A DNA stretch of 64,000 nt from Panagrolaimus kolymaensis (lineage: Eukaryota > Nematoda > Chromadorea > Rhabditida > Panagrolaimidae), in NCBI GenBank assembly GCA_028622995.1, contig JAJQJQ010000033.1, forward strand, positions 620,001 through 684,000, in the 5' to 3' direction. A model generated the notes under the pieces. That model did no database searches, was not told where the DNA came from, and saw only the letters and a list, made by a program, of their open reading frames with translations. Position 1 is the first letter of the stretch. Each line of letters opens with the position of its first letter. Positions 11,501 through 21,774 of the stretch are shown here, piece by piece. The translations under genes were made by a program, and so were the position numbers.

Positions 11501-14500
11501 AAGGTGCCACAAAGATTTAGCAAAACTTTTCTGTTACAAATTCTCTAATGGATACACTCATAAATTCTTGTTACACTTACTCTTTCTTTCACTGATTTCT
11601 AAAAACTCAATGTCTCTTGTTTTTTTTCTTGTTAAATAAAATGTAAATTAACTAATTTTTTCACGGCGACTAAAGCTACAAAAAGTACTTTTTTTCGTAG
11701 CTGTAAATAATTTTAAATCCAGGAAGTTCCGGATTTTATTGTTCCTATTAGCATTTTAAATTACACTCTAAATTCACGACCACTCCCTGCGATGGCTTTT
11801 TTGGAGACTCCATAAAAATGACCAAATGCGTTTCGTATCATTTAAGCACTATATTTACAAAATTAACAATTGTCAACGTCAAAGTTTTGTTATGAAATCA
11901 CATGGTTTTGCATGCTTTTTATAATGTCAAATCCATCGAAGCAATTTGAAACATTTGTGATTTGCAAATTTGACGCATTTCCTCTCTCTTTTTCACATTC
12001 ACTCATTTAATTTTATGGAATTTACCTCATTTTTATGAGTCTCTTCTTTTGTCCTCCCTCTTTCACACTTAAAAAAGAGTTTCTGTTTTTAGACTTCACA
12101 AAAAAATAAAAAATAAACTAATACATTTATTCTCGCAACTTTAATACTTTATTAGTATTGAATTAGTTTAAATATATGGTGGTGTTCAGAGTCCATGCTA
12201 TGTTGTTGTTGTTAGCTTTCGACTTTAGCAATAAATGGAAGAAAAATTTTCCACTTTTAACTTCTCGTGTTTTTGACTTTAGCGGTGTATTGTTTTTTTT
12301 TCATTTTTGAATGTTTTTAATGAAAAAATTTTCCTGGTTTTTATTGTTCTCACAAACTTTTAAAACCTAATTTATTTTTGATGGTACTTCAAAATCATCT
12401 GACTTTATTTTATCTAAGCATATATAAAACGGTAGCTTTTTAATTATCACCATCGTTGTAGTTGCAAAACACGGATATAAACTATAAAATCAAATCAAGC
12501 GATTAAATTTGAACTTTAAATTTTGCTAAAAAAAATTTCCACTTCACTGTCGTAGTTTTTTTGCTATTGTCGTCCATGTATGGAAATGACGACGACGACA
12601 ACTTTCACCACCTTCGACGACGACGACGTCAAACATCTACTAGACCTGCCAAAAAATAAAAATGTGTAAAACTTTTTTTCGAATTTTTTTAACGCTTGTG
12701 CCTTCTTTAATTTTACGAGATGGTGTGTGACATTAAACAAGCGTCAAATTCATTTGCCATTTCTTCTTCAAAGCTTAAAAAGCAATTGCGCGAAAAATTT
12801 ATTTTTATTTTCCACAAATTGTTTCATGTCCAATGAAATTTTAATTTTTATCCCATTGTTTTTCTTCTAACCAATGAGAATTGAAGCGGAAGAAAAAAAG
12901 TTTATTTCCTATTTTGAAGTTTTTTGAATAAAAAAACATTATTGTTGCAAAGGGTTGTTTTTTTTTATATATAAACCTTGCAATAGCCTCAATCAGTTAA
13001 ATCTCTATGTTTTTATCATAACAAATTAAGGTTTCTTACTTTAATAATTTAAGCCAACATCAAAGAGTCGAACTTTGATTGTGTAACGGCGTTTATATGT
13101 TTAAATAGTCTATTTATTTGCCTGTTACTAATTGAATTGCGATCATAACCTCCATAATTTTTGCGATATTTGCTTTTAGCAACTTTAAACTATCTTTGCT
13201 CCTAAAATCTGACGATAAAATTTTAATTTAACTATGCAAAGTCAAGAATTAGAATATTTAAAAAGTTCACTACATTTTTATATTATTTAAAAATTCTTTA
13301 AATTGCAACAAAAAACGTGTTTTCGCTTCTTTTCCAAAAATTTTTCTGCTCTTTTGCAATGCTTATTTCCTGTTTCATGCAAAGCTGCAATCGTAATTGT
13401 TTTTTTTCTTTTTCATTAATGTACAACAAACTTTTTTTATTGTTAACTCCCTCCATAAGATTTTATGCTTTACAAATTGCAAGTAAATTTTCTTTTTCAA
13501 TGTTTTTTTTATTAAAATTAAAAAAACATGAATTATTTTAAGAGTTTTATCGTTAAAATAATTTAATTTTTATTTTTGTTTATTTTTTTTTGGAAAAAGT
13601 CAAAACATTGTTAAAGAGTCGTCAGAGTCACCTGCCTTTTTTCCTCCTAAATTTGGTAAAAGTTTAAAGGGCAAAAATTTATTTGACTCAAACAAAAAAC
13701 TCTTTTGCTTGAATGAAATTTTTAAAAAGAGACGACGTCGTCGTTGTCGAGAATGTTTCAAAACTTGCTGCTTCTTTTATTTTTTATTTCTTTTAGTGGA
13801 TACTGTTTTTAGATACACATTCGAGGATGTGAAAGAGAGTGGACATTGTTGGACGATGCTATTTTTACTCTTTTTTCATGGCTATTTTTTCTTTTTTATT
13901 ATTCTTTTTTTAGTAAACGACGACTAAAAACAACTTTTTTTAACGTCACTACCATTTTTGTTTTCATCCGGAAATAAAAAAACTTTTTACGTTTTTACAC
14001 GCTTTTTTATATGTATGTATAAATTATTTTTATTATAAAAAAGACAGCATCTGATATTTTTTATTTGAGCCTCCACCAAACAAATCTTGAAATTTATCCC
14101 TCCCAATTTCTATAATTTCTTCTCCATTCATTACTGTATGAAGCTCTTTAAGTTTTTATTTCTAAAGGTCATCAACAACAATTCGATCACAAAACACTTT
14201 TTCCTTTCCATGAAATAAGCGACAATGAAAAGTGTCAAATAATTTTTTAGTAATTTAAAGTTTCTCCCTTTTTAAACAAAATATTTGGTTGATATATGAC
14301 ATCTGAAAGCGTCAAATGAGCTGCGAAGGTGGCACAATTTTTTTTATATCCTTTTCGATGAAATTGCAAGAAAATAGAGAGAGAGAGAACTTACTCCTTC
14401 GTGAAATTGCCATTTTTATTTGTATTTTGTTAAAAATTTGTATTGAATATTCATGAATTTAATAAGGGGATCGAATAAAAAATTAAATAATCCTAAAAAA

Positions 14501-14948
14501 AATTAAAAAGATTTTGTTTTAAAAACTTTGTTAAAAAGTAAACATGTTTGAAAATTTGGACGCATATTGGATTCCTGCACATATGAAAACTTGCAAGATA
14601 AACTATTACCCACCATTTAACCTTTTGTTTCTTTCCTTCCTTTCCATTATTTAATTTTGCATCCAATTTTTTAAGCTTTAATCATTCATTCGATGATTCC
14701 ATTTTTACTTTTTTTTGTTTGCTTTAATTTCGGTTATTTGCCTATAATAGCAGTAACAGCAGCATCAGCTTTTGCTGGTGGCTTTTAAAACGTATCCTCT
14801 AAATGACCATTACTTTTCTCTTCAATTTTATTTCTCTCTGGAATTCATTAAATTTCGTGGCTTCCAAGCATTTTAACGCTTCTTTTTTTTATATTTCATT
14901 TGGTATTAATTGAATGTTTTTGCATTTATTTATTTTTTTAAAGGGAAA
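8589..14948. other. Gene-poor AT-rich interval
   Basis: More than 6 kb with no exon I can support. Open frames are short and made of Phe, Lys, Ser or Leu runs from homopolymers. A GAC/CGA triplet-rich patch lies near 12570-12640. AATAAA motifs after 8711 end the claudin-like transcript. The right end leads into the peptide-precursor gene. Long introns or regulatory DNA cannot be excluded. Confidence 0.5.
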
Positions 14949-15499
14949 ATGAGTACAGACAGACGGCGTGATGTTACAATAACATTTACATCAGTAATTT
15001 ATTTTCTTCTTGCTTTGGTACATGCAAGCACGGCCTTACCATCATCATATTTGAAACTTTTTAATGATAGTATGTTTTTCGGTTTACAAAAATTGCTACC
15101 ATATTAGTCCATCTAGCCCATATCAAAAGAAACGTATTACTGTAACAAAAATAATAAATACTCCGTTATTTGTAAATTTCAGATCAACTTTCGCCATTTG
15201 ATTCACAACCTTTTTTAAATGAGGTACCTTCTTCGAGTGGGTCATCGGAAGAATCACGAGATTTTATTTTACTTCGTTCAGGACGTCCTATTTCATTGAA
15301 AGAATTTGCTGCTTCACTTTCAGCTTCACCCGCAATAATTCCAAGTAGGGCACCAAATCCAGTGAAACGACAAAATTCAGGTGAAGATACTTCACAAATG
15401 TTACGCCTTGCACGAAATATGCCTCAACATGGAGTTAGTGAAAAAATGTATCAAATTCATAATATTGGTGATTTACCTATGTTCAGATTTGGCCGCTAA
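14949..15499 (+). CDS. FMRFamide-like neuropeptide precursor with one C-terminal RFamide
   Basis: Exons 14949-15069 and 15183-15499 give 145 aa. The chosen ATG lies just after TTTTTTTAAAG, a likely trans-splice acceptor; the earlier in-frame ATG at 14910 falls upstream of that site. Residues about 10-30 (VTITFTSVIYFLLALVHAST) form a hydrophobic signal peptide. A Ser-rich spacer follows, then a dibasic NPVKR, and the protein ends DLPMFRFGR, where Gly gives the C-terminal amide and Arg is removed. The mature peptide therefore ends in PMFRFamide. If only the KR site is used it would be a long peptide of about 43 residues beginning with Gln; monobasic cleavage at RLAR would shorten it. Family role: secreted ligand for peptide GPCRs. 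I cannot assign an flp number. AATAAA occurs at 15604; the gene is tail-to-tail with the Deltex-like gene. Confidence 0.82.
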
Positions 15500-15713
15500 A
15501 TTTATACACCTTTCATACTTTGGATAACTCAAACAAGAAATTCTAACATAAAAATCAATTCCGCCGGTTTTCATTCGATCTCCTACTTTTTTGCTTATAA
15601 AAGAATAAACCTATTTTTTGAATTTTTTAAAAACTTTATTATCAAATTTCTAACATAATAAAAACGAATAACACTTTGTGTACAATAAAAAAATAATAAC
15701 ATTGAGAAAGGTA

Positions 15714-17335
15714 TCAATCATCAAGAAGATCAGTTGTAATTCCAACAGCTTTCAATTCTTCAGTGACACGATAATAGTATTCAGGATCCGGATAGCCATA
15801 ACTAAAACCGTTAAGTTAGATGTGATGAAGGAAAAGATAAAACTTACGATGGAGGACCACCAGTCATACTCGTTTTATGATGAATAACCCAAACTGGAAC
15901 ATTGTGAACACCCGTAGTAATAGAATCACCAATTGTAAAGATATGTCGATGTTCAAATGCTTTTTGCAAGAGGCGCAAAACAACTCTTCCACCATCATCA
16001 TTAGGAACAAAAGCAGTTCTTGTAGTACCAGAATATTGAACACCAGGACGGATATGACTTGCAGTTTGAATACCACTTGGGATAACATATTTAATCTTAA
16101 ACCATCCATGAGCATTGTGATGACCAGGAGGATTTCCAGGAATTCGTTTTATTCTCATTGTTGCATTGATAGGTTGAGTACCAAATGAAGGAGCATACCA
16201 TCGCATACATAAAGGGCATTGTTTTTTCATTTGAAAGCAAGAATCAATACAGCTTCTGTGAAATTCATGAATACACAGTTTCAATCGAACAACTGGATCA
16301 TTTTGTAATGAGTAAACGTCTTCTTCACCGTTACCACCTGACGTTACGAGATCATTAAGACAAACAGAGCATGAATATTCTTGAGTATTGTTATCTCCAG
16401 CATTATCGCCTCCTACTTGATCTCGTGATATTTCACGGTACAGTTGAGCTCGAGCTTGAATTGATATTGAATGTCCTTCTGGATCAAGAGAGGGTTCCAT
16501 AACACCCATGTATTGTACCTCATTTGGAGGTCTATAGCGGATATTTTCAGCTATGATTGAGATGTCGTCGTTACTTGAAGCAGGAAGAGCCGGAATTGAA
16601 GGTGATGCAGAATTTCCATTAAAAGATGACGAAAGATCAGGTAGCATGTCAGGAATAGTTTCTAACAAAGTTCCAAGATGTTCCATTGAATGCGCACTAA
16701 TATCAGCGAAAGACATAATTGTGATATTTCCAAATGTTGAAAAAGTTAAAAGAGCTTCTAATAATTCTTGTGCTGCTCTATCAACTCGAATGTTAAAACC
16801 CCCTAAAAATCGAAAATAATTAAAGGACTATAAAATATAACAACCACATCCAAGTAATGGCATAACAACAGTTTTCAATCCGGTATCAATAGCAGCTTTA
16901 ATAGCTTGTCTATAAATTACACGCATTGAAGAGCGATTTCGTGCACGAATTGGAAGAACAACAAGACTTCGATATGGCAGTTCGTCGATGTTTTGAGTGT
17001 CAACCACGATATAACTTTGATCTCTTTCGCGAGCAGCATCAATAGCTTCTTGACGTTTTATCTAAAATAACTAAGATTAAAATTGTAAAAGATCACGAAA
17101 ACTAACATGAAAGTCTCTTCCACCAGCCATCGCAAGTGCACGAGCTGCACCATTAATCATTGAAAATTGAGGATCAGAAGAAACAATGGCCACATCTGCT
17201 ACGATATCAGTGATACTTCCCTTAAAATTATTATGTTTATTAATCATTGAATGTTTATTAAATACTTACATGTTTACAAAGAAAGCGAACGTCTTTATGT
17301 ATAACCATACTAATTATTTCAGGTTCATCAGCCAT
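15714..17335 (-). CDS. Macro domain-RING-Deltex C-terminal (DTC) E3 ubiquitin ligase
   Basis: Minus-strand exons 17270-17335, 17107-17220, 16845-17061, 15848-16802 and 15714-15801 give 479 aa. Residues about 15-165 read as a divergent macro domain: GSITDIVADVAIVSSD at the usual GDITxxxVDAIVNAAN position, AGGRDF, and VVMPLLGCGGF before AAQELLEAL. A Ser/Pro linker follows. The RING-H2 spans 277-331 (CSVC, then CIHEFHRSC, then CPLC). The DTC domain runs from 332 to about 470 with FGTQPINATM, GNPPGHHNAHG, YVIPSGIQ, HIRPG, TIGDSITTG, VWVIHHKTSMTGGP and YGYPDPEYY. RING-DTC pairs are Deltex-type E3 ligases, and DTC binds ADP-ribose/NAD. The macro Asn and Asp positions are altered (NAAN to VSSD, GDI to GSI), so ADP-ribose binding by that domain is uncertain. 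The exon 3 donor is a weak GTTGTT. It converges with the neuropeptide gene. Confidence 0.88.
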
Positions 17336-17996
17336 ATTGTTCAGAAAATTTCCCAAAACACAACGAATCATGTAGATAATGAAACTGAAAAAGTGATGTA
17401 AATTAGAAAGCTATAAATGTAAAATAAACGAAGCAAAGTTGTATGCACGATTTACAAAAAGAAGATGCAGGAGGGAAAGACCGCGACAAAAAAAATTGCC
17501 AATGCGTCCTTTAAAAACAATCATCACACGACAAATAAAAATCAATGAACGATTTATGGGAGGAAAGAGAAATAAAAGAAAACCAGCTTTTTAATAGTTA
17601 GGAAATGGGCTTTTTTGGTAAAGCTTTGGATAAGAAGAAAATTAATACAAATAATCATAAATAAATTTTGTCGGATTCTGAAGGATGTTTAAAAGTTTAG
17701 ATTTAGAAAATGGAAAGAAAACAACTGACTTAGAAAAAAAAAGTTTTCTAGCAATCTGGCTGCTGCTTAGTGTTTATGCATTTTTTGCCAAAGCTAACGT
17801 GCAGTTACTTTCATTGTTGGGGAGATTTGAATTGCTTCTTCCATAAAGATGGATCTCATCTCTTATTCTAAATATTTGTATTTTTCAACTTTAAAAAATG
17901 TAAAAATTATGCAAATTGTAAAAGTCAGTCAATGCTTTGCTTTTTCCAACCATTTTCAAACTCATATAAATCCAATCTTCATTTCCTTTCTGAAAG
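17336..17996. other. Divergent intergenic interval
   Basis: About 660 bp between the start of the minus-strand Deltex-like gene and the plus-strand lysine-rich protein gene. AT-rich, no exon seen; it probably carries both promoters. Confidence 0.55.
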
Positions 17997-18835
17997 ATGC
18001 TGCTTGATATTGTGATCTTTTTATTGAGCTTATTTGGACATGCTTTGCTGTTTACTTCAGTAATTTATGGTGGAAATACTATACCACAGAAGCGAATTAA
18101 TGAACCATCACCAACAGAAAATGATAAAGCTAAAATGCGTGTTCTTGATGGAGGATTTGCAGCACCTGAAAAAACCAAAATAACAACAGATGAAGAAATT
18201 ATATCAGAAAAAACTGCTTGTGAAGAAGATTTTGCTCCTGATGTCGATGACAAACCTACGGTCTTTGAGAAAATTAATGCAGCTGTTCATCCTGTGGTTG
18301 ATCCAATACGTAAGATTTTTTGCTTTGATTTTTTTAATAAATTAATGATATTTTTTTAGCGCGGAAAAAAGCATCAAAACCAAAGCTCGAAAGAAAGAAA
18401 ATTTCAACTACCAAGAAAAGTGGAAAAAAGAAGCGAAAGGATATCAAACAAGTTAAAAGAATTTCAGCAGCTGGAGGAGTTCAATGTGGGTGAATTTGAA
18501 ATTTTTTGTTTATTAATTACCGTTTTTTAGTACGATCAGCAGAAAAAGTCAATTCTGATGATGCAGCTGCAAGTGATGACAAGAAAAAGAAGAAGAAAAA
18601 GAAGGTAGAAAGAAAAACTTTAGCACGATCAGCAGAAAATGTCAATTCTGATGATGTAGCTGCAAGTGATGACAAGAAAAAGAAGAAGAAGAAAGTAGAA
18701 AGAAAAGTGAAATCAGAAGGAATATCAAAAAATAAGAAGGGCAAAAAATCAAAAGGAACAAAAAAAGTTACACATATCATGACTGAAGATGAAACAAATA
18801 TAAAGGCCATCAAACAAAATGTTCAACATTTATAA
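17997..18835 (+). CDS. Secreted lysine-rich protein with two tandem repeats
   Basis: Exons 17997-18309, 18360-18485 and 18531-18835 give 247 aa. Residues 1 to about 22 (MLLDIVIFLLSLFGHALLF) are a signal peptide. The middle is acidic and Thr/Glu-rich, up to VDDKPTVFEKINAAVHPVVD. From residue 105 the protein is strongly basic. Two copies of a repeat of about 31 residues follow each other (RSAEKVNSDDAAASDDK and RSAENVNSDDVAASDDK, each followed by a run of seven or eight Lys and VERK). The 3' half is rich in KKGKKSKGTKK. No enzyme or binding domain is recognized. The acidic-then-basic layout after a signal peptide could suit an extracellular matrix or gland secretion; that is a guess. AATAAA lies at 18872. 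The repeat DNA is nearly identical between copies, so the array is recent or kept uniform by unequal exchange. Confidence 0.75.
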
Positions 18836-19334
18836 TGATTACTTCTGTTTTTGATTTTTTGTATGTGTGAAAATAAAGACTTTGTTTATGATTTTGGTAT
18901 CTTTTAAGTGTTAAGGTCCTTTTTCCAAATGCGCATGAAGGATGAAACTCGTGGTATCGAAGATGTTAGCATACTTCGGTTCCCCAACATATGAAAATAA
19001 GACATATATCAATATTTTTTGTAAAATAATGGCTATTCAAAGTTTATTACGTGCAATTCTTTTTAGTTTTACTAACATGCTACTTTCTTGTTTTTAATGA
19101 AAAATGTTAAGATTGTGATGGCTTCAACGACCCGACTCCTTTTCATGTCAAATGGACCCTTTTTTGAAATCCCTAAGGACCTTTTCCAAAGATTATTTTC
19201 AAGCTTTCTTCGAATCATTAGTTTTTCAATTCTGCTAATTTGTTTCTCCTTTGCTCTCTCTCTCTCTATTTTTGAAAGTTGAAAAAAGATTCCATTCAAC
19301 TTTAGTATAAAAAAAATTCTCAAACATCAATATT
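18836..19334. other. Intergenic, no gene seen
   Basis: 3' UTR of the lysine-rich gene with AATAAA at 18872, followed by about 400 bp of AT-rich sequence up to the AMACR-like copy. Overlapping short open frames on both strands near 19072-19323 show no domain or splice support. Confidence 0.55.
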
Positions 19335-20095
19335 ATGCTTCTCACATCTCGTCAAATTTTTCGTTCATTTTCAACATGTTATTTTTCGTCATCCAATCTT
19401 TATATTGCCCGAAAAGTTGGACACAGAGCTTATTGTCAAAAATTTCCACTTTCTGGTATCAAAATTGCCGTATTAAAGCAACCATTCATTCCTGAAATTA
19501 TGTCAAAGTTGATGGAAAGCTATGGTGCTGAAGTGCAGATTTTTTGTGATACTTCGAGTGTTAAACGAAGTGTGGATCTTGAATGGACGAATTCCGATTT
19601 CGTTAAAGCTCATGTTTATGGTTCTTATGAAAAGCAAATGGAAGCAGGCGAGCAAGAAATTGATTTGACCATTGATGGTGATTTGAATTTACTAAAGAAA
19701 GTTAGCCAAAAAGTTGATATCTTTATTGATTCTTTAAAACCTAATAGACTCGAAGAATTGGGATTTAATCCAAATAAGATATTACAAAATAATTCAAAAC
19801 TAATTTTCGCAAGATTAACTCCATTTAATACAAACTTTGTTGATGGTCAACCACAGCTTGATATAACATCCGCTGAAGGAAGTTTAGAAAAAATTCGTCA
19901 ATATTCAAAAGCGTTATGCTTACTTGGTCGAGTTCATTGTTTTTCTAAAATTATTATGGCACTTTTGGATAGACAAATTACAGGCAAAGGACAAGTAATT
20001 GAAACTTTTCATAAAACTTTTGTTCACTTTGGAAAGTTTTTTAGATCCTTGATTTGAATATCGCTAATTCATTAAATGAAATTTTGCGCATCCAG

Positions 20096-20105
20096 TCATC
20101 TTTAA
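20096..20105. repeat. Left 10-bp target-site duplication
   Basis: TCATCTTTAA directly abuts the left end of the inserted element. An identical copy abuts the right end at 20833-20842. In the AMACR-like frame it reads Ser-Ser-Leu plus the first base of the next codon. Its length suits a Mutator-like transposition event. Confidence 0.85.
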
Positions 20106-20832
20106 GGGAAAAACTCACTTCGTTATACTCACTTCGTTATGCACTCACTTCGTTATGGATAACCTCACTTCGTTATACTCACTTCGTTATTTTACTCACT
20201 TCGTTATTAGTGACCTCACTTCGTTATATGAATGATAGGATCCTTGTTTCAAACGTTGATGAGAGGACAGTAATGTCCGTTTAATTATAAATATTTCACA
20301 CATGGGCTATGTTAAAGATATGATTTATGTAACTCTTTTTACTCCTATTAAGTTAATGTTACATGAGAAGGTGGCTATTTAAGATATGGTTACTATAGTA
20401 GATAGAAAAGGTTTCTAAGTGATTTGGTAAAATTTTAATTCTAAGGCAAATTGTTTCGTCGCTTCATGTTCTAGGCAGCCATCATGTTTCATAAATGATC
20501 AACTGTGGTAAGAAAAACGAAACATGAGTAATCAGATTTTATGACAATATTGCCCTCTTTTACTAATCAGAAGATGTTGCGAATAATAGGTTTTTTATGT
20601 ACATAACTTACCCCAACAGTAGTTCTAAATTTACATATTCTTTGTTAAAGATGTACGCGTACCTCTTTCTCTTCCAAAAATTAAAAAAATTAGTACTTCG
20701 CCCAAAATTATCCATAACGAAGTGAGGTCACTGATAACGAAGTGAGATTCGTAACGAAGTGAGTATAACGAAGTGAGGAAAATAACGAAGTGAGTGCATA
20801 ACGAAGTGAGTAAATAACGAAGTGAGGTGCGC
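20106..20832. mobile_element. 727-bp non-autonomous fold-back element with seven 13-mer copies at each end
   Basis: The element is bounded by the 10-bp duplication TCATCTTTAA. Its left 125 bp carries seven copies of the 12-13-mer CTCACTTCGTTAT, spaced by 0-6 bp. Its right 125 bp carries seven copies of the reverse complement, ATAACGAAGTGAG (the third copy is shortened by one base). The termini (GGGAAAAACTCAC and, inverted, GCGCACCTCAC) match imperfectly. The central 480 bp is AT-rich with no protein seen. A 9-11 bp duplication with repetitive terminal inverted arrays suggests a Mutator-like or foldback MITE moved by a transposase encoded elsewhere. It sits in a coding exon of the AMACR-like gene. 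Confidence 0.85.
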
Positions 20833-20842
20833 TCATCTTTAA
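20833..20842. repeat. Right 10-bp target-site duplication
   Basis: TCATCTTTAA, identical to 20096-20105. From here the interrupted AMACR-like reading frame continues (SSLTTAISKAFDNF). Confidence 0.85.
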
Positions 20843-21294
20843 CAACAGCAATCTCAAAAGCTTTTGATAATTTTTATTTAACCAAAGATAAAAAGCTTTT
20901 TGCTATTTGTATTCCTTCCATCCATGAACAAGAGAAATTCCTTCAACGTACGTTTGAAGCTTTTGATACATTTTTATGTAAAATTTAAAAATGGTTTTTA
21001 GGATTAGACATAGTCGATCCAAAAAATAATTTGGAGCAAATCATTTCTTCCAAAATATCACAAATTGAAATGTCGGATATATCATCGAAGTTGGAAGGTT
21101 GCTTGCTTTACTTTTTAAAAATTCTCAACTTTAGTAACCCAACTTATTTAGGAATTGAAATTTTGAAAGATTCATTTTATTTTTCATTGGATAAAATAAA
21201 CTCAAAGTTACAAGATGGGAACTTTTATGAATTTGATCGAAAGAAAAATCAATGGATAAAAAATAACTTTAATCATTATGCACCAGGTTATTGA

Positions 21295-21774
21295 CATATA
21301 TAATTATTGCTAATAAAACATGTACTACCAACAAAAAAACGAGACATGTAAACTTTACAAATAAACAATCCAAGTGAAATTAAAATCAGTGACACTAAAC
21401 GGAGAAGACATGCATGGAAATGGACATTTTTAGAAATTGTTGATGAGTACATTGACTTACGGTAGCTACGTCTAATTTTTTTCGTCTTGCTTCAATTATT
21501 TGAGGATTTTCTTCCATTGCCTCATCGCCTTATTAGAGACACTTTGAGGCATGCCTTTAGTTAATTATTCTTTCAGAACTAATTAAAGTGTTTTTCCAAA
21601 ACTACATCCTTCAACTATTTTAGAACGACACTATTTTCCAAAATTATTTTTTTGGCTCTTGTGTTGTCTATTTTCATCCCAATATTTTCTTATTTAGTTT
21701 GATTATAGTTAATTTTCTTTTATTTTGTTTGTTGCTTCCAAAACAGAGCAGCAAAGTCACACTACAAAACTACA
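21295..21774. other. Intergenic between the two AMACR-like copies
   Basis: About 480 bp, AT-rich with no exon seen. Holds the 3' end of the first copy (AATAAA-like motifs near 21312) and the promoter or 5' leader of the second. Confidence 0.55.

Larger units (their letters stand above)
19335..21294 (+). pseudogene. AMACR-like (CaiB/BaiF family) copy, catalytic residues lost and exon interrupted by a transposable element
   Basis: Exon 1 (19335-19994) encodes a CoA-transferase family III N-terminal half with an N-terminal presequence-like stretch and the landmarks GIKIAVLKQPFIPEIM, VDIFIDSLKPNRLEELG, LIFARLTPF and ITGKGQ. Exon 2 starts at 20045 (ILDLNIANSLNE) and is cut after 20095 by a 727-bp element. 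The coding sequence resumes at 20833-20947 in exactly the same frame, then exon 3 runs 21002-21294. Without the element the protein would be about 372 aa, or 354 if the in-frame 54-nt GTTGCT...TTTAG stretch 21098-21151 is an intron; the family is usually 350-390. Aligned with the neighbour at 21775, the GHDINY His is replaced by Leu, and the Asp of LLADF also by Leu, so racemase activity is not expected. It is either a pseudogene or, if the insert is spliced out, a non-catalytic paralogue. Confidence 0.82.

Noticed and set aside
14910..14948. Earlier ATG for the neuropeptide precursor
   Set aside because: It lies upstream of a likely trans-splice acceptor, and the added 13 residues do not improve the signal peptide.
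18517..18813. Antisense Phe/Ser-rich frame across the lysine-repeat gene
   Set aside because: Shadow of the AAG/GAA repeat codons on the other strand.
20054..20284. Open frame made of repeated Leu-Thr-Ser-Leu-Arg-Tyr units
   Set aside because: It is a translation of the 13-mer array in the inserted element, not a gene.
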